Source of the DNA: Certhia americana
Lineage: Eukaryota > Chordata > Aves > Passeriformes > Certhiidae
NCBI GenBank assembly: GCA_018697195.1
Contig: CM031879.1
Location: 38,498,907-38,562,906, forward strand
DNA length: 64,000 bases
Reading direction: 5' to 3'
Positions 39,001-52,085 of this stretch are shown piece by piece; positions within the stretch are counted from its first letter, which is position 1; the number at the start of each line of letters is the position of its first letter. Under the pieces are notes generated by a model. It was not told the origin of the DNA, did not search any database, and was given only the letters and a program-made list of their open reading frames with translations. The position numbers and the translations under genes are program-made.

Positions 39001-40559
39001 TGCCATCCCTTGCTGGATAACTCAGAGGCTGCTGTGATTGCTCTCAAACTGTTTCTCTGCATCCCTGCTTCCGTGTTGTCAGGGACAGAGGCTGTATCCT
39101 TGCTAGGCAACTGGCAACCCATGACCCTGATACTGGCACTTGTGATTATGAATACCTCCTGAAGTCTATGGACCCCATGATTCTAAATTTTGGATTGGTC
39201 AGGCTAACTTTTCAGAAGCAGATATTAAACAAAAAGCATATGCTGGTGATTCCAGTTTTGATTTACTAGTACAATACCTAGCAAAGCATGTCCAGATGCA
39301 GTCTGCCAAAACAGGAAAAACATCTTTTTCTCACTACGATGCAGTTCAATTCAGGACCTTTGAATTTGCAAGGTCTTTCAGTTCATGTCTTGCTCTTGAA
39401 TGTTCTTTCCTCTTTCCATGTTTGCCTTCAGTGCCCACCCCTCGCCCCTTACATGGTGGCTAATTCTCTCAGATGACCCTGCTTCCTTGAGGAGCAAGTT
39501 GTTTATAGTCTGCCTTTATGGCTCTAGGATTATGATTAATTTACTCATAAAAGATAGAAATACTATGTTCTCTATCTGAAGTTATGCACCTTCCACTGCA
39601 TATTCCTTATTCTTTAAAGGAATAAAGGTCCAAGGTGTTTTTGTTGAATTATTTGCTATTGATATACCATTTTGCTGGCATGAAAAGAGTGTGATGTTTT
39701 ATTTCAACATATGCTGTAAATGAAACCAATATCTTGGCTAATATCTGACTTGTATGGCATGTTTGACCAAGAAGGATAATTGGCAGCCTGGGAAATATAA
39801 CAGCAGTAAGATAAGTGCCATAATTTCCTTACAGATAATTTTTGGACAAGATTGCTAGGAGACTATGTTCTATATGCTTCCGAAGTGCCTGATCTCCTTC
39901 AGAATATGGGCATGGTCTTAAAATCTCTGCATGAAAGAAGAGACAATTTTATTTCTTTCTCTGGACTGGGCCCAGAGAATGAGCAATATTGGAAGTGCTC
40001 CATGATTAACTAGGCTATGTACTGAAGTTAATAGATTTTATGAGCATGACAATTCCATATTTATTTGAGTACATTCAGTGAACAAGTTAATTCTTAACTC
40101 ATTGTTCTGGTATCTAAATTTCTGTCAATTTCCTAAGCAAGCTACTTGAGTGGATCTGATATATTTGTAAAATGGATCAATCATAGATTGGGCATAGAAA
40201 TTTGAATGCATTTATAATGACATGTGGCCATTAAAGAGGGCTTACTACTAATTCTGTGTTACTGCCTGCTAAATCTATAGACCTTGCTAATTTTCGACAA
40301 ATTACTTCATGTTCTGATGGGTTTGTGTTTGATGATGATTAATCCCACAGCAAAATATTAGTTTCAACTTTTGACAGTTATTAAAGAATATATGGAAAAT
40401 AAAATATGTTAATTAAGTAAAATTCTCACTTCCTAGAACATACTTTATTTCACACATAAGAAAAAATATTAAAATCATACTGTAGCCAGAGGAAGAGGAT
40501 TTGCAGCATCTTTATTGTTATTTTGGACTAGTATTAGTTGTCCCATTTTTTTGCCTGGG
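36061..40559. other. Non-genic DNA
   Basis: Nothing nameable is seen. The region is AT-rich with short frames. A GC-richer patch at 38,895-39,125 carries an unframed 75-codon minus-strand frame without family resemblance. Confidence 0.5.
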
Positions 40560-41064
40560 AACAAGGTACATTTTTGTTGATAACACACTGCTGCTTTAGT
40601 TGTGACTAAGCAATGCTTACTCCAAGTCAAGGACTTTTCAGTGTCTCATGCACTGCTAGTAAGGGGCTGCATAAAAGGCTCTACAGGAGCAGAGCCAAGA
40701 CAGTTGACCCAAGCAGCCCAAAGGAATATTCCATGGCATAGAATGTCATGCCCAGCATATAAACTGGGAAAGTTACACATCAGGGGGGCTGATCATTGCC
40801 TGGGTCTCCATTAGCAGGTGGTGAACAATTTTATTGTGCACCCCTTGTTTTTCTTGTGTTCTGTTGCTCTCTCTCCCTCTTCTTATCATTACTATTATTA
40901 CTACTATTATTATGTTTTGTTTCAATTATTAAACTGTTCTTATGTGAACTCATGAGGTTTACCTTTCCCTTTCAATTCTCCTCCCTGCTATGGGATCAAG
41001 AGGCAAAGGAAGTGAGCAAGCAGCTGCATGGTATTTAGCTGCACTCTGAGGTTAAACCACGACA
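40560..41064 (+). mobile_element. ERVL-like solo LTR, 5' end truncated
   Basis: This is the same type as the LTR at 24.5 kb: both share the GTTGAT...AC, ATGCTTACTC and CAAGGACTTTTCAG words in the same order. A TATA-like CATATAAACTGGG lies at about 40,756-40,768, an ATT-rich microsatellite at 40,886-40,913 and the ATTAAA signal at 40,927-40,932. The 3' end is well kept, finishing GGTTAAACCACGACA at 41,050-41,064, which is the terminal motif I remember for this neoavian LTR group. The first 80-100 bases expected at the 5' end are not recognisable, so the start is approximate. No internal viral sequence is next to it. Assignment to the ERVL class is from memory. Confidence 0.85.
40886..40913. 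repeat. (ATT)n-type microsatellite inside LTR
   Basis: Imperfect ATT/ACT trinucleotide units lie just before the polyadenylation signal of the LTR. Confidence 0.8.
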
Positions 41065-44000
41065 ATACTGTACAGCAATTTAAAATGTCCTAAAAATTAA
41101 AAGCCAATTTCTTTAAGAAGATGATTTTCATGATAGCTTATATAGTGTTTGCTTTGGGCAGTAACATTAGATAAGGCAAAGCAGCTTATATTTTCTTAGA
41201 TTAGGCTCAGATCAGCCTGAGAGACCACCCGTGAGTAATGTTACAAGCAGGTGACACCTGAGCCTGGGAAAGTTTCCTCAGGAACAGGCATGAACTAGGA
41301 TTTAGAAAGTTAGGATGGGAGTTGATATTACAGAGTATCATACTCTACATGTGATCTAACATCCCTCTGCAGATTTTGTGGCACTAAGTCATACAGAAAA
41401 ATTAAAGTTCAGATCCTTTTCTTTATGCATGTGGCAAAACCCCCTTCTCTGTGCCTTAAAAAAGACAATAGGACTCCCCTCTGTGTAAACAGAGCTCTTC
41501 TTTCAGCTAAAGCAGACTTTGATTTTTTTGTTTTGTGATTATTTGTTTATGTCTGAGATTTGATTGCAATTGTGGATCCTGGAAATAGAAAGAAACAAGT
41601 GGTGTGAACAAATGCAGTCTGGGGCAGCATCTAATCAAGGGACAATCAGTCACTGACTACAGAGTATTTCTTTATGATTCTAACTGCTGAGGTTTATTGT
41701 AAATGCTACCTCTGTTGAGTAAAAAAACAAAAATGAAGATAAAAATAAAGAATTATAAGTTGAAAACTGGAGTACTCCTGGTCAGACAGTGTAGCCTGAA
41801 TTCTGCACTTTCTTTTGCCAGTTTGAATGAAATACGATTTACATCTGTAAAAACAGAAGAGGAATCAAACTTTTTCAGTGTGCATTTTGAAGAATCCCCT
41901 TTAGCCATACAGTTTATTTTTGAAGCTTAAGAAATTTTCTGACTCAAACATTTGTCCTTAATAGGAGTTTCTCACAGGGTGAGCTAAAATGCTCTATTTA
42001 TTTTAACGAGTCTTTTCCCATAATTGAATAAATCCTTCAGAATATGAAAGTATGTAACTGTTCAATATGGTAAGTATTAAAGACACATTCCCATTTTCCA
42101 TTGTTTTATTTTTGTGCAAGAAAAACGACACAGTACTACATGGATCTGTTAATCACTTGCCTCCTTGGGTGCTAAAAGAATGCCCTGTTGTAATGTCACT
42201 GCAGTTCTTTCACAATTTGATTAAGTTTATCTGAGTTGATTTTATTTTAGGTTTTTTCCCACTTCTGGTTGTACATCACCTTATGTATCAAGGACCAGAT
42301 TCTAACCTTGTTCATTGCCCTTTTTCACTGCAAGAGTTGTGTGAAGAGGCTGCAAAGAAATAACTGAAAAGCAATTGATGATCCTTTCACCACAAGGAAA
42401 TACTGTGTTTCTCTGAGAAACATGTGGACGAATCACAGTTAACTTGTTCAGTTGACTTCAGCCTGTGTGGGTTAGAGATGGAGGGCCTATGAATGGAACA
42501 CGTCTCAATTAAACGCTGGCTTTCCTTCATATAATTTGTTAATGGTAACATCTTTTTTCCATTTGGATATATTCACAATGAAATTTACAATCAGAAAAGG
42601 AAATGACACAATACTATTAAAAAAATTGCTTCCTGTATTTCTCAGTTTAGAAATGTTAAATGACTTGTAATTTTGTGAAGAAATCAGTCCTCCTGAGATG
42701 AAAAACTAGTAGGGATATACCAATTAAGGTTTTGAGTCAGTGGTTGTCTAAGTTCATTAACAGTGCCCCAAACCCATCGCAGAGGTAAATGTTCTGACAT
42801 CTATAATTGCTGAAATAGTACTATCGTCATTCTGACATCAATGTTAATGATAAGTCAGCAAAACATCATTATCTATCATCTTCATGCCATGGGATGGCCT
42901 GACTTCATATATTATCAGCTGGAACAATGACTGAATACAAGTCAGGTCAAGCAGTCCCTGGCTTAAGCCTGTGCACCATCCTCTAAAACAAATAGCAGGT
43001 GTTTCATTGAGATTATAGGGAAGAGAAATCTTTGTGTGCCTTATGGCTGATGTCTTAATTTCTGCTCCCAGAGGATGTATAAATACAGCATCTTATCTGA
43101 CATAAATTCAATTATGGGTAGGTCTGCCACAGAAGAATAACTCCTGAGTGTATACTAATTGACTGAATAGGAACCAGAGCATATAATGGGGCTTTTCCTC
43201 TGCTGAACCTGACACACGCTAAGGGAATGCTACACAGGAGAAAGGGGACATTTAGAATTACAGAGCTCAAATACCTGTGGATATGTAATAGAATACTAGG
43301 TAGCTTGTTATGGAATAACTATAAGGATTTTACGCATGCAAGGAGAAAGTGGTATTGACAGGAATATTAGGACTAGGCATGTGTTTATGTGGCTTGCAGA
43401 CTTTTCCCATCAACATGATCAATTCAGTGAAGGAGATTGAATTTCTCATCTTCTTGACTATGTATAATTCTAGATCTGCTGTATGCACGAAATGTCAGTT
43501 CTCATTAGTCTGATGTTGCTTCCAGATAAGTACTGTGTGTCTTGTCACAGATAAGAGATTGTCAATAAATTATTAGAGTTAGCAAACAATGTAGACTTTT
43601 AATAAAGAACCACAACCCAATGCAATTGCACAATCCTATTTGTCCTTTAAAAACAATAAAAAGATAATTCTATACTATTATTTCTATATACTTCTCTATA
43701 TTTTTTTTCTATAATGCAATCAAAACTGAAGCTTCTCTAAAACTAAATTAAATTAAAACTAATTTAAATTTTGATACTTGCATTGAAATTGAGCAGGTGT
43801 TCATCCTTTTAATATCTGTTCCAAGTTTAAAATATGAAAAAAGTAATGTTTTCTAGCAGTGAAAATGCATATTAAATTCATGTATTCATACTTCTCTAGA
43901 AGTAATTCCAAGTTAGGTAAAGCCTACAGGATGCTTGTTCAAGACATTTATTGCAAGTGCTCTCTATTATCATAGAGTGAAAACTGATTAGCAAAGAAGA

Positions 44001-44875
44001 TGGAGATTAATTCAGACACAAAGTAATTTTTGCATTCAAATATTTTTTGGTTCAATAGAAATCAAAAGGCATGACTCTTATTAATTTCTGTGACTATACA
44101 TATATGGTATGTCGTTTTCAGATACAGAGAATTTGCATGGATCTAGAGTGTCATTTCTTTCTTTGTTATGCATTCTTTCATGATTTAGTCATATCGGCAA
44201 CACTGAAATTTTTATTGCTGAAAATTCCACAACAGCGTTAGAATTCATCAAGACGTGTTGCAATCATCTTATGACAAAGAGGATTGAGTGCGAAGGTTTT
44301 ATTTCAAACACATCTGCCTTCTGGAGAACTGAATATGGAAAGTCTATTAATGACACTTCAGCTCCCATAAGCTGCTCTGCAGTGATGTGAGTTGTCATAA
44401 TAAAGCATCGAAAGACAATGAATACCTGGGGGAAATATTCAGATGGGGTTGAGGCACTAGTCTAGAGGGAGCTTGCAAAAACTCACCCTTGCAGGCCTGT
44501 TTTTCTTTTTAAAATTTGGATTCCTTTTTCCTGCCACTCCCTCTAGTAACATTTGAAACAGGAATACCTAGCTGCTTTCTCTAAGCTTGAACTTCTTTTC
44601 TCAGCAGCAGCAATAGCAATACACTTCAGAGAAACTATCTGCTTCATTGTTTGTCTTCAACCTTCATGCTCACAATCTATTTCCACTACTACTCCCCAAT
44701 GTATTTGGTTTTATTCATTTATTTATGTATTTTATCCAGAGCTTCTGGACACACTGATTCACGTTTTGTTCTCTCTGTCACCAGCCTCTGTGTACTACAA
44801 TGTCATCTGTTTCCTGAGAATTGAGACTGGTTCACTTAGATCACTACAGAAAATAAATCTCTTTCTCTCTTTCAG
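41065..44875. other. Non-genic DNA with candidate conserved blocks
   Basis: No gene or nameable repeat is seen. Two parts, 42,700-43,140 and 44,190-44,480, lack simple sequence and have a composition typical of conserved non-coding DNA; this is a judgement from texture only. The 130-codon frame 44,553-44,945 ends in low-complexity sequence and has no recognisable domain. Confidence 0.42.
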
Positions 44876-44967
44876 GAAAAAAAAACCCACCGAAACCAAC
44901 AAAACCAACCAACCAAAAAAAAACCCCAACAAAGTAAACAAATGATGACCTTTTTTTTTTTTTTTTT
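44876..44967. repeat. A/C-rich run followed by T17
   Basis: About 65 bp of A runs broken by C (AACC/AACAAAACC type) is followed 10 bp later by 17 T bases. The A-rich and T-rich arms could fold back on each other. It is probably simple-sequence DNA. Confidence 0.85.
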
Positions 44968-47900
44968 AATACAAAATTAGCTTTAAAGAGAGGATGTTTT
45001 ATTGTACCTAATAGGTAAGACTGCCATCAAAACACTTGTTTCTCTGAATGTATATATGTAGTCCGATTGAAGGGTCGATGGAATTCAGAAGTGTTGCACA
45101 AGGTAAAAATAAGGAGTAAGGCAGACAGTGTCTCATAGACAATCCCATTTTAATTACTCAGAAGATGAGATACTAAGAATAATGGAAACAATTCATTTGG
45201 ACAGTAGAGTTCAGTAGGTGTTTGTTATACTCTTCTTTCTTCGAGGCAGCAAGAGTGTCTCATTTATATTTCACACACAAACTGGGTTTTGGATGGCTTG
45301 ATTCTGCTTATTTGGGAGTATAATATCTTCATAAGTACGTGGAGCCAGGCAGATCTGCAATTAACACTGCTAAACTGTCTTGGAGCTGAACTAGCCCACA
45401 CAGAGCCTATAGTTTTACATGGTTTATCTATGAACTTGCCAGAGAAACCACAACTAGTGGAATTACCTCAGATCTGTGTCTACTATTTTAGTCTCTCCCT
45501 CAGACCTCCCGTACTTAAATCAGAGTTAGCTCACATAATAAACAGCTAGGAGAAGCATAATTTATTGAAAGAGATTCTTTAGCTTACCCAATTTCTTTCA
45601 ACTACTTTGTATGAGAATTATATTGTGTTACATTGCCTTTCACATTATGAAGAGCAGAGTATGAAACACTGAGGGAATTCAAGTGAATATTATGTGATCT
45701 ATCTTACAGCACCTTACATATCACTTCTGAATCTGGCTCACCGGTCCACTGCCTTGACAAGAGAAAACAAGACACTCACAGCAGCCAGCCAGTGGAACAA
45801 TAGCTTAACATCAGGAAAAAATATTTATGCAGACAGTGTTGTAATGTGAATAATTATAGAAGAGTAACTTGATAGGGAACAGAAAAAACAGCTTCAGACT
45901 TAAGTGAAATAGCAGATATGTAAGTATGACATACAGTTAAGGTTGATCTTTAGTCCCTAACTTTAAGGTAAGGGCATATTAAATTATCACTGCTAAGAAT
46001 TACTTATTTGGAGAAAGTTTATTTACAGCACTCAGTTCTCTGTCACCAGCGTAGAGCACGTGGATGTGTAGCTGGAGAAACTCCCTGAAAGGTGAAGCTG
46101 AAGCTCTGAGGCTTTGCACTAAGACCAGCCTGGAGAGCCACAGGTGTGACACTCACTGACTGCTGCCAGGACTAGCTTCAGAGGGTGCACACTCTTCAGA
46201 GGACTGTCAGGCTCTTTGGTGTATATGACTGTTTGGAACACTCAGAAAGCACCCTGACATGAATTCCGAGAATTATCACTTCCATTCTTCATTGAGGCTT
46301 ACAGAAGTGAGCATGAAGAGAAATATGTGTACTGGAAAAATAAACCATGTCACTTAATAATAACATTCAGTGATCTTCAGAGAGCCATGTGAATATAACA
46401 CAATAGACATCCCACTAAATAATTCAGCTGTGTACATCAGTAAATAGAAGTGCTCTTTATAATGGTAAAACAGTTTGATTAATATAGTTTTTTTCAGTGA
46501 AAGTAATTTTATTCTCTGGAAAGTGTGTACAAATTTCTGCCTAAAAGTTGATTTTTTTTTTTTGTTTGTTGTGGTTTTTTTAGGATTTTTTTATTACAAT
46601 AATTGAAATAGATAATTATATGAGTGCTGATCTGAGCACATTGATTTCTCTTGTGCTCTCTCTTGCATCATAGGCAAAAAGTCAGAACATGTATTTTAAA
46701 ATATGTTAAAGTATCATTAAAAAAGGCAAAAATTTCTTCATAATGAGGAAGATTTATTAACAATAACAACATCAATAATAACAATAATATTTTATAAATT
46801 AACCCCTAAATGAAATGCTTTTATTTTTTTTTGATATCCCATGATAAAGAATCCAATGTCTGGTTTCATCTGCGGCTTGCAGTATTTTAAACAATTCTGC
46901 TCTTTTTAGCTCAGCAGTTCTCTCAGGAGGTCAGTGGGGAAACCTTCATTGATTTCAAAAGGGGAGATCAAGACTGTCTAAACACTTTTGAGTATTCACT
47001 CAGACTTTCTTTGAATTGAGTTCTCTAATTCAAAAGTTGTAGGCATAATGCTTTAATATTTAATATATAAATCAGTTTGGGGTGTTATACATTTACTTCC
47101 ATCCATGGTAAAAGCATAAGAGGGTTTTCAATGCTAAACAGTTTATTTTAAAATGTAGAGGAAAGATTTTAAAATGTAGAGGAAAGCAAAATTTTACATG
47201 AGGAGTTACTATGTGGAGCTCATTAACACAAGATAGGCACACAGCCGAGTAATTTTAAAAGCATATTCCAGCATCACAAAAATGAGGAAAGCATTCTTCT
47301 AGAAATCTGAGTATGAAATTTTAAGGGCTATCAATCAAGTTTCAGAATACAACTTATTTAATAATTATGGTCAGGAAGAAAAAGTTTTCTTCACTTTCCT
47401 CTGGAAGGGTAACATTTCTGATGAGGACCATACTGAATGATACAAAGGCAATATTAAAACTTTACATTCAGGCCACTTTTTAAAACATTTAGGAAAAGAT
47501 AGCTTGAAAAACTTAATATAGTAGTTTGCAATGGTTCCTGGTAGTTTGTTTTCCTTTGTTAAACGTTTGATAAACAGACGTCTAGAATATTCTACAAACT
47601 GATAAAACAACAACAATCAGAAAATTAATCAGGACTTTGAAAGTATAAATAGACTTTCATTCTTTTATTTAAAAGCTTGGTGAAATTTTTAGTTTTCTCT
47701 ATTTATCGCTGGCTATTTCTTCACTGTATATCATGTCCAAACATGTGACAGAAAGCTTAAGTATTGAGGCTCCTTGAATTTGAAATATATGGTTGTGATA
47801 TATGAGTGTGAATTTGCATTAGAGCACCTCTTTGCAGCTGTAGAGGTATCCTACTGACTGCACTATATTTGGTAGCTTTCCAGAAGTCAATGAATTACAT

Positions 47901-48769
47901 TTCAGGACTCAGTCTTATTTTTCCTCTTGGATCAGAATGGGTTGCTGTATTTAATTTGTTGTCTTCATTTTATGTTTGTTGTTGTGTATGGGGTTTCTAC
48001 AGCCATTTTCATTTCTTATTTTTTCATCTAAAAATCTCTATCAGTGTATTTCTTTCTTTGATGCGCTTCAAAACTTCCTGGTGCTGCCTTATTTGTATAA
48101 TATTGAGAATCACTTATTTATTCTGAATTTTAAGTATGGCAGCAAGTTAATTGATTCTTCTTCTCTGAAGCTGCAGACGGTTTTGTGAATATTTTTTCCC
48201 AAGCCATATAACGTTTTAGCACTTTGTAATATTCAGGGGCAGAAGAAAGAGAAAAAGGAAGAGAATTAATTTCTTTATGTATCTTTAAATATAATTTTGG
48301 TACGTTTTTTGTTACGACTGATTATATTTTGGGATGCTTTATTTTAATGCAGTTTAGGTAAAATCATCTAATCACATGAATTAAGAACTAAGTCTGCAAT
48401 TACTTTTTTTGGATACGCATTCCTTTTTTTCTTAATAATTAATTTTCACTAAGATAACTTGAATGACTTTGGTTTGAAGAGAGAGACAGGAAATAGTTAG
48501 GATGTAAAGTAATACTTATTTTTTTACTAAAAAAAATTTAATAGCAGCAAGTGAATGATGATTTAATAAATTTTAGAAACAAAAATTTTATGCCTGTATC
48601 TGGTTCTGCCCTTCTGTAAGAATTTAAAATGTTTAAAATTTTAATACAATTCAGTGAGTATTCTGCATGTCAAATTACTTTCATTCATTTCATTTAGTGA
48701 AGAGCAACACAGGTATGACACTTGTTTATTATGATGATGAAGATCATCAAGAAAACTTAAACATGCTAA
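44968..48769. other. Non-genic DNA
   Basis: I see no gene. A T-rich run with TTTG units lies at 46,551-46,600. A perfect 21-bp tandem duplication lies at 47,145-47,186. The 86-codon frame at 45,289 has no family features. Confidence 0.5.
47145..47186. repeat. 21-bp perfect tandem duplication
   Basis: The 21-bp unit beginning ATTTTAAAATGTAGAGG occurs twice in direct succession without mismatch. It looks recent and may vary between individuals. Confidence 0.9.
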
Positions 48770-49005
48770 GCTGGAAGATGGTTTTAAACTGAAAGAAAGT
48801 AGGTCTAGATTCTTCACTATGGGAATGGTGAGGAACATGAACATAGTGCCCAGAAGAGTTGTGGATGCCCTATTCCTGGAAGCATCCAAGGCTAGGTTGG
48901 ATGGTGCTTTGAGCAACCTGATTTAGCAGAAGATATTTCTGTCCATGGTGAAGAGGGAGTGGGAAATGGGTGAAGATCCTTTTTAAACCAAACTGTTCTG
49001 ATTGC
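48770..49005 (+). mobile_element. CR1 LINE 3' end fragment
   Basis: This is about 235 bp of the CR1 3' UTR and the last coding codons. The words GTTGTGGATGCCC, GGAAGCATCCAAGGC and GGTGCTTTGAGCAACCTG are typical of this end of the element, and similarity continues, more diverged, to a terminal CTGTTCTGATT near 49,005. It represents a strongly 5'-truncated copy in plus orientation. It belongs to a different subfamily from the copy at 20.8 kb, judged by its 3' UTR. Confidence 0.88.
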
Positions 49006-51522
49006 AAGTGAAGATATAATAGTTTTATACAATAGGACAATATAAATAAAAGTTCAACACTTGGAAAATGTCTTATTAAAATGAATTTCACCCAGAATTT
49101 ATATTTTCAGCATTTTGTGTAGAGTAGTCTATTTAAAAGGAGATGTTGACTGGATACTCAGATCAGAGGCAGTTCCAATACTACTAAGGTTTTCTGTATG
49201 TAATAATTAATCAATTAGAGGTGTAAAATGCCTTTATGTTAATATCTTCCTGATTCATATTTGTTTTGTTTATGTAAACCAAGTTTAATTAAATGGTTAT
49301 CTAAAAAAGTTTCTTCATTCTGGTTAGACTGCATTGCATTTATAGCTGCTCTTAGCTAAACTTCAGGCTTCATTTTACGCGATAGTTATAGATTTATTTT
49401 ACAGCATGAGGCAAAACAAATTCAAGGACAGAAAATTAGACTTTCAGAGAGTTTTAGACCTGATACGGTATTTAAAATGATGAGTTCAAGACCTACCAAA
49501 GCAGAAGCATAGCAGTTTTGTTGGAGTAGCTGTAAAATAGAATAACAAAAGATGATAATGGAGGTATTTAAAAGGAATCTAAACAATAAGTTTTATTGTT
49601 TAAGACTGTAAACTTCAACTTAATATTATAGATCTTGCTATTGAAGGGCTTTCTGGCAAGCCCCGAAACAATTTTTTGAAGCTTGTTTTCCATATGCTTT
49701 ATACTTTCACTTATCTGTGATTCTTGAGCTTTGATTTACTAATATAAAACCATTTAGATTCCAATTTGCAGATGATTAGTCTTAAATTAACACATAAATA
49801 TACATTTTAAAAATAAAAACTCATATTTGCATTAATTTGCACTATATGAATGTGGTTTTCAGGTTTTAACTTTCCTTAGTTTTCCAGACAGCTATAAGGA
49901 TTTCTTAATTCATTCAGTCTAGTTATTCTCCTCCTTCTGAGGAACATGTTCATCTTCTGAGAAGATGTCAGAATGTCTTATCATTGGAGAAAAATTTTAT
50001 ATCTGCATTATGAGTAAATTTAGAGTTTATGTTATTTTAATCCACACATTCACCTGTGCTGGAATACATGCCATTACAAATAGTACATAAATAAACATCA
50101 CTTATCTGTTGAAATCAAGAATTTTCTTCCAACTCTAGTGTTAAAAAGGAAAAAGTATTATCTTTAATAATATTTTATTAAAGATAAATATTTTTATCTT
50201 TCCACTGTTTTCTTTCCACTGTTTTCTTAAAAAAGAAAAAGGTTTTAATGACTAGAAGTGAACAAAAGTAAAAAAATAAAAATATGCTAGCTGAAACAAT
50301 GTTTTTGAAAATAAATGTTTATCCTCAAAATTCATTCCATTTTATATAGTGATACTTTTTAAAGACTACTAACTTTATTCCTCATTTCATTCCTGCTGAT
50401 ATGACTATATAGTGAAGTTTTAGATTACTGATCTGGTAGAAACAGAGACTTTCTCTGCATGAAAACATTCAAGTAGGGCTATAGATGTTATTGCCTTGAA
50501 AATTAAATCTGTGTCCTTTGACAGTCTAATCATTATTTTGTTACTTTTGGAGTATTCCAAATCATGTTAAAATCTACCTCATGTGAATTAATTTAGAGAT
50601 ATTACATTTATATTTTGGATTTAAAAGCAACACAAAATCATAAGAAGGAGAATATGAAGAAAACAATATATGAGGATACTGATGCACTAGTCTAGATAAA
50701 TGAACTCATCCAACCAAATGAATTGTTGCAGTTATGTTGAACAATTTATGGGCACAACTACCTCCCTTAGGACAGCTCTCTAGCACTGTTCTGGGAAAGG
50801 CGTTTTCATTGCTGTGGCACTTAAATGTTCTAATTACTGACTCCAAATATGCTTTCGCTTCCAAGGGGATTTAAACCAAAACTTCTCTTAGGTGTGCATG
50901 AGTTTACCATAGATTATTTTATTACAATCAGATTGTAATCAGATTATAAGTAAAATATTATTAAAAATGGATGAAGTGAATAAACTGAAGATCAGAAGTT
51001 ATCAAAGTGAAATTTAGAGCTATTGCCTTCGAAAAGGCATTTAAGAGCTTAGCAATTGATTCCAATTGAAATTTAGAACTGAAACTCTAAAATGCCCTAC
51101 TTAATAGGTCCCTGCCTTTATGCCCCAAAGTATCCTTTAAAATCCATGTTAGCTGGATCACATGGCTTTCTAATAGCTTGCTCTCTAGAACAGAAATAGC
51201 AATGAATGCTAAAAACTAAAGTATGACCAAAGGATAAAAATCATTGTTGAAGGACAATTTACTATCTTAGACTTCACACTGTAACTCTATATTTACAGTG
51301 TATGGACAGCTCAAGTCTGTTCTTGTCCATGAAGCTGCTCCTCCCTCTCGTGAATGTATATTATTCTGTGAATTCAATTTCAAAGACCTGCAGCAGGGTT
51401 TTTTTCAGCAATGCAGATATATCTGATGACTTTCAGGGTATACTGCCATTAGTATAAGATTTCTATTGTTCTTCTAACCAAACAGACAGATGCTCCTTAC
51501 GAAGGTATCCTCTACTAAGACT
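49006..51522. other. AT-rich non-genic DNA
   Basis: No exon, RNA gene or nameable repeat is seen. At 50,198-50,225 a 14-bp unit (CTTTCCACTGTTTT) is duplicated in tandem. Confidence 0.55.
50198..50225. repeat. 14-bp perfect tandem duplication
   Basis: CTTTCCACTGTTTT occurs twice in a row, preceded by a short A/T inverted repeat. It is a slippage-type duplication. Confidence 0.85.
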
Positions 51523-52085
51523 TGTCTTATGTTTTAAACCCAGCCAGGAACTGAGCCCTACACAGTTGCTTGCTCCCTTGCCCTGGTGGAATGGGGGAAA
51601 GAATCAAAAGTGTAGAACACAAAACCTGTGAGCTGATATAAAGACAGTTTAATAAATAGAGAACAGCTGTGTATGCTATCAAAACACAGCAGTTCACCAC
51701 TTCCCATGGGCAGGCGGATGCTCACCCACCTCGAGAAGAACAGGGCTTCATTTTACATTATGGTGACTTGGGAAGGAAAACACCATCAGTCTCTCTTTCT
51801 TCCTCCTTCTACCAGCTTTATATGCTGAACATGCGGCCACAGGTCTGGACCATTGGTTATCTGGGGTTAGTTGTCCTGGCTGCATCACCTCCCAGCTCCC
51901 TGTGCCTCTCTCTTATGGGTAAGGGGCAGAGGACCTTGACTCTGGGTAAGCATTGGTCATTAAATGGTCAATAATGAAAAATAATCTCGGAATTATCAAT
52001 ACTGTTTCCATCACAAATCCAGAAAATATGTAAACTGCTGCATAAAAAATCTAGTCTGCTCCTACCAAAACCAGCATAATAGTCA
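51523..52085 (-). mobile_element. ERVL-like solo LTR, minus strand
   Basis: Read on the minus strand this is an LTR related to, but distinct from, the two at 24.5 and 40.6 kb. It has the ACCAATGCTTACCCAGAGTC core, a CATATAAAGCTGG TATA region (near 51,820-51,833), an ATTAAA signal on the minus strand (complement near 51,648-51,653) and a 3' end finishing GGCTGGGTTTAAAAC with a terminal ACA near 51,523. The plus-strand frame 51,669-51,974 (101 codons) is antisense to it and not a gene. Length of about 560 bp is near full for the group. No target duplication could be fixed. No viral coding region flanks it. Confidence 0.82.

Noticed and set aside
38895..39122. 75-codon minus-strand frame in a GC-richer patch
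   Set aside because: No recognisable protein feature or splice signal; the patch alone does not support a gene.
44553..44945. 130-codon plus-strand frame
   Set aside because: Its end is made of A/C simple sequence and the rest has no domain or conserved pattern.
51669..51974. 101-codon plus-strand frame
   Set aside because: It is antisense to the minus-strand LTR.
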